A DNA stretch of 50,887 bases from a virus, in the IMG/VR virus record IMGVR_UViG_3300035698_002459, positions 1 to 50,887 of that record; one strand, 5' to 3'. The position numbers and the translations under genes are program-made. The notes under the pieces were generated by a model. That model had not been told where the DNA came from and searched no databases. It was given only the letters and a program-made list of their open reading frames with translations. Shown here piece by piece: positions 24,578 through 32,850 of this stretch. The stretch's first letter is position 1; every line of letters starts with the position of its first letter.

Positions 24578-25807
24578 ATGCCAATTAATTTAAACCCCAT
24601 GAGCACGATAAGTGCCTTAGTCCTACCGGTGACTGGAACTCATTCATCTGTAGCTACCTCAGTTCCATACAGCATCTATACCGCAGACAGTTATTTTGTT
24701 AGTGGAGCGGTTGACCAAGTCAACTTCACATATCATAGGCTTGGAGGTTCTGTATTGGACGTAGAAATAACCGCTGCTGATGTATATGTAGCTTACGACG
24801 AAGCCGTGAGGGAATACTCATATACAATTAACAGTCATCAAGCATCAAACGTGCTTATGTCCGCTCTCGGATACACAACTGGCACATTCGACCACGACGG
24901 TGAACTCCTGACTGGCGTAGACGCCGCGTTAAAGTACCCCAGGTACGACTTTGGGTACGCAAGGCGCATTGCCACGGCTTACTCCCAGGAAGCCAACGTA
25001 GGGGGCGATATGAGGCTGTATTCGGCATCCTTCGCCACGGTCGACGGCAAGCAGGACTACAACTTGCAAGAAGTCGTTCAAAATTCAACGGAATTCTCAG
25101 CTTTGGTAGGAAGAACGAAGATTTTAATCAAGGATGTATTCTATCGAACCCCGGCATCAATGTGGAGGTTCTTTGGATTCTATGGGCACGCTTCAACCAT
25201 TGGTAACTTCAATTCCTATGGACAATACGCAGATGATAGTACATTCTATCTCGTTCCAGTGTGGCAAAACAAGCTACAAGCTATTCAGTATGAAGATGCT
25301 CTTTGGACAAGAACATCTCACTATTCATTTGAATTGGTAGACAACTGGGTAAAGATTTTTCCAATTCCAAACCCTGTAACCCCACATCAAATGTGGTTCA
25401 GATTCATGATACCTCAAAACTCATGGGAAGAGGCTGACGCAGAAGTCAGCACTGGACTTGATGGGGTAAACAACATGAATACCTTGCCGTTTGCGAATAT
25501 ACCATACCAAAACATCAACAGTATTGGTAAACAATGGATTCGGCAATATGCCCTAGCAGTAGCCAAGGAAATACTAGCCCAAGTCAGGGGCAAGCTTGAT
25601 TCAATCCCGCTTCCGAAGGGGAGCGTCAGATTAAATGGAGATTCCCTCATGACTCAAGCGAAGGAAGAAAAAGCAGCTTTGAAGAAAGAACTGTCAGATA
25701 GGTTAGACAAGATGTCATATGACGAGCTTGCAAAAAGAGCCAAGGACCAGGCCGATGCAGCCATAGAAACCTTCAAAGGTGCTCCGTTAGGAATATACAC
25801 AGGATAG
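24578..25807 (+). CDS. Neck/connector-like virion protein
   Basis: The 409-residue protein begins with a Ser/Thr-rich stretch. It has a block HQASNVLMSALGYTTGTF and then FYRTPASMWRFFGFYGH. Near residue 275 it has the aromatic block PHQMWFRFMIPQNSWEEA. It ends with a helical, charged tail containing KAALKKELSDRLDKMSYDELAKRAKDQ-like heptads. Proteins with this aromatic block occur in the head-tail connector region of T4-type environmental phages as I recall. It would then correspond to the T4 gp13 position (capsid to sheath interval). Assignment is positional with moderate sequence feel; not proven. Confidence 0.4.
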   Translation: MPINLNPMSTISALVLPVTGTHSSVATSVPYSIYTADSYFVSGAVDQVNFTYHRLGGSVLDVEITAADVYVAYDEAVREYSYTINSHQASNVLMSALGYTTGTFDHDGELLTGVDAALKYPRYDFGYARRIATAYSQEANVGGDMRLYSASFATVDGKQDYNLQEVVQNSTEFSALVGRTKILIKDVFYRTPASMWRFFGFYGHASTIGNFNSYGQYADDSTFYLVPVWQNKLQAIQYEDALWTRTSHYSFELVDNWVKIFPIPNPVTPHQMWFRFMIPQNSWEEADAEVSTGLDGVNNMNTLPFANIPYQNINSIGKQWIRQYALAVAKEILAQVRGKLDSIPLPKGSVRLNGDSLMTQAKEEKAALKKELSDRLDKMSYDELAKRAKDQADAAIETFKGAPLGIYTG

Positions 25808-25818
25808 GGGGTTGATCA

Positions 25819-26337
25819 ATGCCAACAGATGACCCTACTGACAGGGCTGATGAAGATGCAAAATGGAAAAGGCCAGATTCTCCACCACCTCCTATATTTT
25901 TGGGAGAAGCTGAGAGAAACTTTGTCAAGCAGATCGATGATGAGATTATCGAACGCATCATCGGCCAAGCCATTTTGTATTATGCTATCGATCAAGAAAG
26001 GACGAATTACCATTCTCTATACGGAGAAGCTGTGGAGAAAAACTTCCTGCCCCCTCTAAGAGTGTATGCCCTTATTGATTACGATGATCAAACAACTGAA
26101 ACTACCAGTGTCGGCATCGATAGAAAATCCGAAATCACTGTCCATTTCCACAAAAGAAGACTGACGGAAGATCAAAATCTATTTGTTAGAGAAGGAGATT
26201 TTATATATTACGGAGAACAATTCTATGAAATTGTTCAAATAAAAGAACCAACAGAACTCTTTGGAAGAATCGAAAACAAAATGGAACTTTCAGCCGTATG
26301 TATAAAGACAAGAACCAGTCTTTTTAACGGAGAATAA
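25819..26337 (+). CDS. Neck/connector-like protein (gp14 position)
   Basis: The 172-residue protein starts with an Asp/Pro-rich segment. It then has a helical part (FVKQIDDEIIERIIGQAILYY) and a beta-rich half with ITVHFHKRRLTEDQNLF and GDFIYYGEQFYEIVQI. The statement of a ligand-like loop GDFIYYG before a long strand is shared by many head-tail connector proteins. It is encoded directly before a tail-completion-like gene with no gap (stop at 26337, ATG at 26338). Role as neck protein is inferred from order and pattern. Confidence 0.4.
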   Translation: MPTDDPTDRADEDAKWKRPDSPPPPIFLGEAERNFVKQIDDEIIERIIGQAILYYAIDQERTNYHSLYGEAVEKNFLPPLRVYALIDYDDQTTETTSVGIDRKSEITVHFHKRRLTEDQNLFVREGDFIYYGEQFYEIVQIKEPTELFGRIENKMELSAVCIKTRTSLFNGE

Positions 26338-27276
26338 ATGACAACTGACAACACACATCCAGCTACGATAGAGAATATGGACTTTGCGATCTACGAATGG
26401 TTAGATGAGTACCTTGATTTATCTGTCAATACGAATTCTGGGATGAAAAAGATTCCTATTGTATTCTCTTCCCCGGAAAGAAGCTTCCTATCAAAAGATA
26501 AGCAAGGAATCAGAGATGAGTTCGGAACCTTGGTTTTCCCAATCATGTCGGTGGTTCGTAAAGATATACAAAAACCAAATGTCAGAAGAGGAAATATGGG
26601 GGTTAACAAGTGGCCCAATCCAGATCACAAGAAAGGTTCCATTGTGATCAACAGAAAAATAAATCAAGACAAAAGCAGGGATAGAGCAAACGCCAGTTCT
26701 TTGAAACTTCACAGCGCATTAAATCATCCAAGGAAAAATTCAAAAGTCGTTTATGAAACGTGGATTATACCACAACCCGTAAACATAGAAATTCCGTATA
26801 CGATCACGATCAAAACAGAATTCCGCAAACAAATGAACACGGCGATATCTTCTTTCATGAGTAGGATTGGAAATATCAATTCGTTTTACCTTGAGCGTAA
26901 CGGGCACAGGTATGAAGCATTTGTTGATGAGAGTTTTTTATCAGACAACAACTCGGATAATTTAGAATCATCTGAACGAGCTTTTGAAACTAAAATTACA
27001 ATAACCGTTATTGGATACATAATTGGAGAAGGGACAAACCAAAGAACCCCAAATGTAATTAAACGAGAAAATTGGACAGATCTCGCAGTCAAAGAATATA
27101 TTGGAACAGGCGGAAGTGAATTCTCAACGGAGGACGACTTAAGAGTCCAGTACGTCCCTGCAACAGTTTCAGTCTCCAATTTGGTAGTTGCCACAGATGG
27201 ATCATTAGTGTTCACATTTTCACAACCAATGGACACTTACAGCGTAGAACAAAACTTCCTCTTAAGGAAAGTCTAG
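26338..27276 (+). CDS. Tail-completion/neck-like protein (gp15 type) with truncated Ig-like C-terminus
   Basis: The first 250 or so of 312 residues contain IPIVFSSPERSFLSKDK and RDEFGTLVFPIMSVVRKD, then WIIPQPVNIEIPYTITI and ITVIGYIIGEG. This order is typical of proteins that cap the tail tube in T4-type phages (gp15-like). Near the C-terminus a separate domain begins: NLVVATDGSLVFTFSQPMD is the first half of a Big_5/SbsA-type Ig-like domain. The protein stops at TAG 27274-27276 before the domain is complete. The missing half is encoded directly downstream in the -1 frame. Confidence 0.45.
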   Translation: MTTDNTHPATIENMDFAIYEWLDEYLDLSVNTNSGMKKIPIVFSSPERSFLSKDKQGIRDEFGTLVFPIMSVVRKDIQKPNVRRGNMGVNKWPNPDHKKGSIVINRKINQDKSRDRANASSLKLHSALNHPRKNSKVVYETWIIPQPVNIEIPYTITIKTEFRKQMNTAISSFMSRIGNINSFYLERNGHRYEAFVDESFLSDNNSDNLESSERAFETKITITVIGYIIGEGTNQRTPNVIKRENWTDLAVKEYIGTGGSEFSTEDDLRVQYVPATVSVSNLVVATDGSLVFTFSQPMDTYSVEQNFLLRKV

Positions 27277-27452
27277 TGTCAGTTTCTGGCAGTTTCGCAT
27301 GGTCAGAAGATTTGACCGAAATGACATTTACACCTGTTCAAGAGCTTGTAACTGGATCATATGAGGCCAAACTTGGTTATTTAACATCTGGAATTGATGG
27401 GTATAGATTGGTAGGGGATAATCACTTTGATTTTGAAGTCGAGAATACTTGA
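27276..27452 (+). CDS. C-terminal half of Ig-like (Big_5) domain, small ORF
   Basis: GTG 27276 overlaps the stop of the preceding gene (TAGTG) and leads to a 58-residue product. It starts SVSGSFAWSEDLTEMTFTP, continues with ELVTGSYEAKLGYLTSG, and ends HFDFEVENT. These match the second half of a Big_5 Ig-like domain (the ltftP-x-x-x-L-x-x-G-x-Y pattern). It fits onto the C-terminus of the preceding protein in the -1 frame. Either termination-reinitiation makes a separate peptide, or a frameshift makes one complete domain. Confidence 0.55.
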   Translation: MSVSGSFAWSEDLTEMTFTPVQELVTGSYEAKLGYLTSGIDGYRLVGDNHFDFEVENT

Positions 27453-27458
27453 AATAAA

Positions 27459-27466
27459 CTATTTAC
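27459..27466 (+). promoter_or_regulatory. CTATTTAC leader motif (candidate late promoter element)
   Basis: The motif lies in the 32-base gap before the fibre-like gene, 18 bases before its ATG. Confidence 0.35.
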
Positions 27467-27484
27467 AACATAGGGAAACAAACA

Positions 27485-27871
27485 ATGGCAGGAATTACAA
27501 ATTACTTTGCATCACAATCGCTAGGTTGGCAACTAACGGGGGACTCTGTAACAAGACCCACGGCTTGGTATCTAGGACTTGCACAAACGAATGCATCTGA
27601 TGATGACATGACCGGGTTTGTAGAGGTTTCTGCTTCTGGTTATACCAGACAAACGGCAAGTTTCTCTATAACTGGTAGTTCAACTGGAAGCTTACCCACA
27701 TCGGTAAGCTTCGGTCCTTTGGGTGCAGGCACTGTTGTTTCTGGCGTATCAATTTGGGACGATCCTACTGCTGGAAACTGTTTATACCATAATGCGGGAA
27801 CTCCGATTTCATCATCTAGTGGTTCATATATTACTCTACCAACAAGTAGTTTCTTTATCAAGGCAGAATAA
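27485..27871 (+). CDS. Fibre-like structural protein
   Basis: The 128-residue protein has a pattern shared by many small phage surface proteins. It starts with GITNYFASQSLGWQLTG, then has TAWYLGLAQTNASDDDMTGFVEVSASGYTRQTA and later VSFGPLGAGTVVSGVSIWDD and a final strand YITLPTSSFFI. It is a beta-sandwich unit, found alone or at the ends of tail fibres. The stop overlaps the following ATG (TAATG). A virion surface role is likely, the exact place unknown. Confidence 0.55.
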   Translation: MAGITNYFASQSLGWQLTGDSVTRPTAWYLGLAQTNASDDDMTGFVEVSASGYTRQTASFSITGSSTGSLPTSVSFGPLGAGTVVSGVSIWDDPTAGNCLYHNAGTPISSSSGSYITLPTSSFFIKAE

Positions 27872-28191
27872 TGTCAATTTCTGGCAGCTTCCAATGGTCT
27901 GAGGACCAAACTGAAATGATCTTCACACCCTCTAGCGAACTAGAGAATGGTGAATTATATTCGGCCATATTTGGATTTGAAGCTGCTACTACAGGTCAAG
28001 GAAGATTACTTAACAGAGGTGCATTTTATTACACCGCGTTTGATCCAATCATCGACTTCGATGGATTTATATCCAGCCTTTCAAGTTTAAGCTACGATTC
28101 TCAGCATAGTAAGAGAATTGGTAGCACGATTACCACATCTCACGATGTGACATATTCTTTAACAGAAACAATCCCCAGCGGTCCCGCCTAG
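27871..28191 (+). CDS. Ig-like-half paralogue with extended C-terminus
   Basis: The 106-residue product begins SISGSFQWSEDQTEMIFTP, almost the same as the ORF at 27276, and its DNA is visibly similar over about 60 bases. It also starts at a stop/start overlap (TAATG) and is in the -1 frame relative to the gene before it. After the Ig-like half (about residue 35) the sequence is different and Ser/Thr-rich. It appears to be a duplicated module that has gained another C-terminus. Confidence 0.5.
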   Translation: MSISGSFQWSEDQTEMIFTPSSELENGELYSAIFGFEAATTGQGRLLNRGAFYYTAFDPIIDFDGFISSLSSLSYDSQHSKRIGSTITTSHDVTYSLTETIPSGPA

Positions 28192-28230
28192 GAGTCTCGG
28201 CGAGGCCGGGTCAAGATCCACTTCGGGACC
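28180..28230 (+). other. GC-rich potential RNA structure over the stop codon
   Basis: GGTCCCG (28180-28186) can pair perfectly with CGGGACC (28224-28230). Inside this, GCCT (28187-28190) can pair with AGGC (28203-28206). The stretch is much more GC-rich than its surroundings and includes the stop codon of the previous gene. No T-run follows, so it is not a plain terminator. Confidence 0.35.
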
Positions 28231-28237
28231 CTTGAGG

Positions 28238-28396
28238 ATGCTGGTTAAAATCAATCCAAATAAGATTCCATCCAAATGGTTCCGAGTAGATGGAACGACA
28301 TTAAAAGCCAGCGTAATACTTGTCGGCATTGCTGAAGATGTGCGTGCGCTATATTCAGATATCAATAGCGCCTTCTATCGTCCTGATGATATTTAA
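28238..28396 (+). CDS. Small uncharacterised ORF (52 aa)
   Basis: ATG 28238 follows a CTTGAGG ribosome-site-like sequence and gives a 52-residue product starting MLVKINPNKIPSKWFRVDG and ending FYRPDDI. The frame is open upstream through the GC-rich structured stretch. It occupies most of the 307-base interval between the Ig-like ORF and the sheath gene. It could be a real small protein or the remains of a longer C-terminus of the preceding gene. Confidence 0.35.
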   Translation: MLVKINPNKIPSKWFRVDGTTLKASVILVGIAEDVRALYSDINSAFYRPDDI

Positions 28397-28459
28397 CAGC
28401 TTTCAGGTCGCCCAAACTTGAATTTCTTAAAATAAAGCTAAGGCTAGGATATAGTTTTA

Positions 28460-28467
28460 CTATTTAC
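28460..28467 (+). promoter_or_regulatory. CTATTTAC leader motif (candidate late promoter element)
   Basis: The motif lies 31 bases before the tail-sheath ATG; an AGGAG ribosome site stands between them. Sheath is a highly expressed late gene, which makes this the best-placed copy. Confidence 0.4.
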
Positions 28468-28498
28468 TACAGTCTAATATTTTAGGAGTGTAAGTTAA

Positions 28499-31435
28499 AT
28501 GTCCGAAAAGAAATTTAAGTTTGTGTCCCCCGGAGTTCAAATCAACGAGATTGATAACTCTCAGTATGATGCGACACCAGAAGATACAGGTTACATGATT
28601 GTCGGGAGAGCGCGAAGAGGACCAGCCATGCGCCCCGTAACGGTAAGATCCTATTCGGAGTTCATTGAGATTTTTGGAGATCCGCTCCCCGATTCCTCAA
28701 CGAACACAGATGTGTGGAGAGAAGGCATCCAACTTGGACCCACATATGGCGTTTATGCTGCTCAAGCAGCACTAAAGAACAAAAGCAGTCTTACATACGT
28801 GAGATTACTTGGAACCAAACATGCAGATTACACTGTTGGCTCGGGAGAGGCAGGCTGGAAGGCTGGAACTACTTCACAAACAGATTGGAGCGGTGGAGCT
28901 TATGGTCTCTTTATGTGGCCATCTGGATCAGGTGGACCAGTTGCCATGACAGGAACGCTTGCGGCAGTCTGGTACTGCACAACTGGCTCAATAAACCTAT
29001 CAGGTACTATGCGCGGGAATACCGATTTCCCGATGACCGGTACAGCGGTAATGATTGAAGCGACCGCAGCCAAACAATTTGTTGTAGTTGTTAAAGATAA
29101 TGTTGATTCCATAACGGAAACGGTGAAGTTTGACTTCACCCCCGGAAGCGACAGGTTCATCAGAAAAGTCTTTAATACGAACCCTTCTTTGACAAATGGA
29201 TCTGTTTTTGCGGCCACTTCTAGCTATTGGCTGGGAGAGACTTACGAAGATTTCATTAATGATAACGATGAAATTGGTGATCAATTTGCCACTAAATCAT
29301 GGGTCGGAGCAGTTTTTGCTCTGAGCGATGGTGTTAACCCTGTTAGTAACCGACAAAGGGAAATGACCAACTCACAGACCGGTTGGTTCTTCCGTCAGGA
29401 TATGGCAGTGGATAACACAACTTACGATCACAACGAAATGACCAAACTATTTAAGTTTCACTCGTTGAACTCTGGGGAATGGAACCAGTCGCATATCAAA
29501 ATTTCCATTGCGAATATCAAACAATCCAAGAACGATCAGTATAATCAATTTGGGACGTTCGATGTTATTATCAGATCTATAAATGATACAGATGGTAACA
29601 TAATTGTTCTTGAACGATTCTCAAGATGTAATCTAAATCCAAATTCAGGTGACTACGTTGGCAAGAAGGTTGGAGATAAGTACATCGTCTTCAGCGACAC
29701 TACTCGCAGAAACGTTGAATATGGGCAGTTTAATAACAACTCTAAATTCATTAGAATTGAGATGGCAGAAGCTGTTGCAAACGAAGGAATCATAAAAGAG
29801 TCTTTACCGTTCGGCGTTTATGGGCCAATTCAATTCAAGGACTTTACCTTGATGAGTGGATCTGCCAACTACTTCCCAACGGGACCGGCAAGTCTTGACG
29901 ACACAACTGTTGGTGGACACAGGCCGTTCATTATGGGCGGAACAGGCTCAATCGACAACTGGAGAGAAAGTGACACTTACGGTCCTCAAGCTCTGAGCAT
30001 GGGCTGGGCTGACCCAGGAACGACAGCGACAGCTACCGATCAGATAACTGCCTCTATCATCTACCCGTCTGTCAGATTACGACAAACGACATTATCCGGC
30101 ACTCTATCCGAGCCAAAGGCTGCATTCTTCGGCGTTTATACCGACGATTCATTTAACACCTTTGCCCCCGGAGTCAAAGATTTGACAAGAATTATGCCTG
30201 CTGGCGTCTCGGTGTCTTCTGTAGAAGCAAACACTGATTATCAATGGGTCTTTACCCTTGATGACATTCGCTGGCACGTCCAGAGTGGAACTCCCGGTAC
30301 GGATGCTATATATTCAACTTATGATGCTGAATGGGTTTCCGGCACACACGTAGACGGTTACTCAATCACTACAACTGGATCAGCAAGTTGGACAACTGTT
30401 CTTGATGCCGGTTTTAATTCCTTCACTACTGTCCTCTATGGGGGATTCGATGGGATTGATATAACAGAAGTTGAGCCATTTAATAATGAAGACTTGGCCA
30501 ACAGTTCAGAGAAAACGAGTTATGCTTTCAATACAATTAAAAGAGCAATCGATGTTGTTGCAGACCCGGAAGAAGTAGTCTTCAGTGATTTCTTTATGCC
30601 GGGTATCACGAACACAACTTTAACTGCTCACGCACTTTCTATGTGCGAAGAGAGAGCAGACGCGCTTTGTATTATTGATATTGAAAATGATTATGTTCCA
30701 AGAACTGAAACCGCAAGTTCAGAAGCTACTCGGATTGGTACTTCAACTGCGGCTGTCAATTCAATGAACGAAAGAGCAATCAACAGTTCATATGGTGCTG
30801 CTTACTACCCATGGTGCCAGATGCGAGATAACGTGTCTAACAACCTTGTATGGGTTCCACCTTCGGTTGTTGCTGCTGGTGTATTCGCCAAGACAGACCG
30901 CGATGGTGGTCCATGGTGGGCACCCGCTGGTATGAAGAGAGGCGGCCTTTCAAGTGGCGGCGCAGGAGTGCCAATTGTAAACGTCCGACAAAGACTAGCA
31001 AAGCAGGATAGAGATGATCTTTATGAAGTCGGTATTAATCCCATCGCTTCATTCCCACAACAAGGAATTGTCGTTTGGGGACAAAAGACTCTGCAAACTA
31101 CCACTTCTGCTCTAGATAGAATCAACGTTAGAAGAATGGTTCTCTTTATCAAAAGAAAGCTTTCCAGAATAGCTCTGCAAACAGCATTCGAATTCAATGA
31201 TGTTGTTACGTGGGAAAGGTTCAAGGGAAAGGCCGATGTCTTCCTGAGTCAAATCTTCTCGGATAGAGGAATCTCGGAGTACAAGCTAGTCTTGGATGAA
31301 ACAACTACAACTCCAGACTCAATAGATAGAAATATTTTGTACGCCAAACTATTTATTAAGCCAACTAAGGTTGCAGAATTCATTGCTGTAGATCTTGCCA
31401 TAACAAACCAAGGCGCTTCGTTCGCAGATTTTTAA
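28499..31435 (+). CDS. 18: Tail sheath protein (gp18-like), enlarged
   Basis: The 978-residue protein has the conserved sheath N-terminus (VSPGVQINEID, then GYMIVGRARRGPAM). Its C-terminal fold contains ERADALCIIDIEND, SSYGAAYYPWCQMRDN, WVPPSVVAAGVFAKTDR and GIVVWGQKTL. The end (RINVRRMVLFIKRKLSRIALQTAFEFND through DLAITNQG) matches T4-type sheaths, where these termini link neighbouring subunits. T4 gp18 is 659 aa, so about 300 residues are inserted in the middle, probably surface domains. It forms the contractile outer tail with the tube gene next door. Confidence 0.93.
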   Translation: MSEKKFKFVSPGVQINEIDNSQYDATPEDTGYMIVGRARRGPAMRPVTVRSYSEFIEIFGDPLPDSSTNTDVWREGIQLGPTYGVYAAQAALKNKSSLTYVRLLGTKHADYTVGSGEAGWKAGTTSQTDWSGGAYGLFMWPSGSGGPVAMTGTLAAVWYCTTGSINLSGTMRGNTDFPMTGTAVMIEATAAKQFVVVVKDNVDSITETVKFDFTPGSDRFIRKVFNTNPSLTNGSVFAATSSYWLGETYEDFINDNDEIGDQFATKSWVGAVFALSDGVNPVSNRQREMTNSQTGWFFRQDMAVDNTTYDHNEMTKLFKFHSLNSGEWNQSHIKISIANIKQSKNDQYNQFGTFDVIIRSINDTDGNIIVLERFSRCNLNPNSGDYVGKKVGDKYIVFSDTTRRNVEYGQFNNNSKFIRIEMAEAVANEGIIKESLPFGVYGPIQFKDFTLMSGSANYFPTGPASLDDTTVGGHRPFIMGGTGSIDNWRESDTYGPQALSMGWADPGTTATATDQITASIIYPSVRLRQTTLSGTLSEPKAAFFGVYTDDSFNTFAPGVKDLTRIMPAGVSVSSVEANTDYQWVFTLDDIRWHVQSGTPGTDAIYSTYDAEWVSGTHVDGYSITTTGSASWTTVLDAGFNSFTTVLYGGFDGIDITEVEPFNNEDLANSSEKTSYAFNTIKRAIDVVADPEEVVFSDFFMPGITNTTLTAHALSMCEERADALCIIDIENDYVPRTETASSEATRIGTSTAAVNSMNERAINSSYGAAYYPWCQMRDNVSNNLVWVPPSVVAAGVFAKTDRDGGPWWAPAGMKRGGLSSGGAGVPIVNVRQRLAKQDRDDLYEVGINPIASFPQQGIVVWGQKTLQTTTSALDRINVRRMVLFIKRKLSRIALQTAFEFNDVVTWERFKGKADVFLSQIFSDRGISEYKLVLDETTTTPDSIDRNILYAKLFIKPTKVAEFIAVDLAITNQGASFADF

Positions 31436-31460
31436 AATAAACATGGAGAGGGTAAATTAA

Positions 31461-31997
31461 ATGTCACAATTTTGGTCAAGTCCGTATTCGGATCCAAAAC
31501 GTCAGTATAGGTTTTGTATAATCTTTGGGGATTTCGAACCTTGGGTTATGACAGGAGCAGGGCTTCCGTCGTATTCAATCAACGAAGCTACTCATGCGTA
31601 TCTAAACCATACGTTCAAGTTCCCAGGCAGAATCACTTGGAATGATGTAACTATCAAGATGAGAGATCCGGCACTACCGGACACTTCTCAAGCTATCATG
31701 AAAATGTTGAAAAAGTCTGGTTATTACTTTCCAGACGCGCAGATCGATCTTAACAATAAGGCCACTGTATCTAAGGCGCAAGCAATCGGAGCGTTGGGTT
31801 CAAACTCAATCAAAATCCAACTACTGGATGGTCCCGGTAAGGTTATTACCCAGTGGGAAATGATGAATGCTTGGGTTAAAGATTTCAAACAGAGTGACCT
31901 AGATTATACTTCTGACGATCTTATTGAACTTGAACTAGTTATCACATATGATTGGGCAAGATCAGAGCATTTCGCTCCTAATCTTCCAACCGGATAA
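31461..31997 (+). CDS. 19: Tail tube protein (gp19-like)
   Basis: The 178-residue protein is slightly longer than T4 gp19 (163 aa). It has SSPYSDPKRQYRFCIIFG at the N-terminus, then AYLNHTFKFPGRITWNDVTI and ending ELELVITYDWA, the classic tube pattern. It polymerises into the inner tube through which DNA passes. It follows the sheath gene after 25 bases with an AGAGGG ribosome site. Confidence 0.93.
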   Translation: MSQFWSSPYSDPKRQYRFCIIFGDFEPWVMTGAGLPSYSINEATHAYLNHTFKFPGRITWNDVTIKMRDPALPDTSQAIMKMLKKSGYYFPDAQIDLNNKATVSKAQAIGALGSNSIKIQLLDGPGKVITQWEMMNAWVKDFKQSDLDYTSDDLIELELVITYDWARSEHFAPNLPTG

Positions 31998-32013
31998 TAA
32001 CTACGAGGTTTAA

Positions 32014-32850
32014 ATGAATAGCAAAATGAGTAGAGGGGGAAGCGGTCCAGAAGTGGATGCTCCCCCTGTTTTTTCTTTTAATTTCCCATTAGGGACAGAT
32101 TACATAGACGTTCCATCGGCAGGAAAATTTTACCCAGAAGACAGTCCCTTGTTTGGAATCTCTTCGATAGAGTTAAAGCATATGACTGGGAAGGATGAGG
32201 AAATCCTCACGAACCGGAACTACATCAAGAAGGGAGTCGTGATTGACAAGTTGCTGGCCAACTTGATTGTGGACCCGATGATTGTAAGAAACATGCAAGA
32301 CATGATCGCTGGCGACAAGGCCGCTTTGTTCGTTGCTGCAAGGATATCAGGCATCTCAGATGAGTATCTCACAGAGGTAGTATGTCCAGAATGTTCTACA
32401 AAGCAAACATATGCTTTCGACCTGAACGATTCCACTCTGTACCCTGGCATAAGCGAAGATGACCCAGATGTTACCCAAGTTGAAAACAACATCTTCAGAA
32501 TTAAACTCCCAGTATCAAAAGTGGAAGTAGACGTTAGACTTACAACATCAAGAGATTCAAACAGAATCATAAAGATTGCACAAGGCAACAAGACATCCAT
32601 CGGTAACAAGGAAATCCTTGGCCGAAATTTGGTTTCCGTCACTACACCAGATGGTGTTACATTTACAGATTCCAAATCAAAAGAAGTCTTCTTTCAGAGC
32701 ATTCCAGCTAAAGAACTTTTATTCCTGAAGCAAAAGGTCAAAGACATCAACCCCGACTTCTCAATCAAACAAGAATTTGATTGTCAACATTGCGTTTACG
32801 TTGATGAGATGGAGCCTCCTTTCTCTGTAAATTTTATCTATCCAAGGTAG
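32014..32850 (+). CDS. 26: Baseplate hub / tail assembly protein (gp26-like)
   Basis: The 278-residue protein has the T4 gp26-family opening DYIDVPSAGKFYPEDSPL and ELKHMTGKDEEILTNRNYI. It continues VIDKLLANLIVD, and has two Cys pairs, CPEC and CQHC, that can bind zinc. T4 gp26 is 208 aa. Its place, between tube and tape measure, is that of the tail assembly chaperone in most tailed phages. A slippery heptamer near its end (32829) allows extension into the next frame. The last residues of the unshifted form are NFIYPR. Confidence 0.75.
   Translation: MNSKMSRGGSGPEVDAPPVFSFNFPLGTDYIDVPSAGKFYPEDSPLFGISSIELKHMTGKDEEILTNRNYIKKGVVIDKLLANLIVDPMIVRNMQDMIAGDKAALFVAARISGISDEYLTEVVCPECSTKQTYAFDLNDSTLYPGISEDDPDVTQVENNIFRIKLPVSKVEVDVRLTTSRDSNRIIKIAQGNKTSIGNKEILGRNLVSVTTPDGVTFTDSKSKEVFFQSIPAKELLFLKQKVKDINPDFSIKQEFDCQHCVYVDEMEPPFSVNFIYPR
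32829..32835 (+). promoter_or_regulatory. Candidate -1 ribosomal frameshift site A AAT TTT
   Basis: In the gp26-like frame the codons are GTA AAT TTT ATC, so the heptamer A AAT TTT has the canonical X XXY YYZ form. A -1 slip places the ribosome in a frame open from 32781 to 33077. A GGAG lies 14 bases upstream (32811-32814), and CCATCA (32862-32867) can pair with TGATGG (32894-32899) downstream. Confidence 0.6.

Noticed and set aside
28180-28230. 7-bp acceptor-like stem considered as a tRNA
   Set aside because: The enclosed sequence is only 51 bases long and has no T-arm or anticodon arm of standard form.
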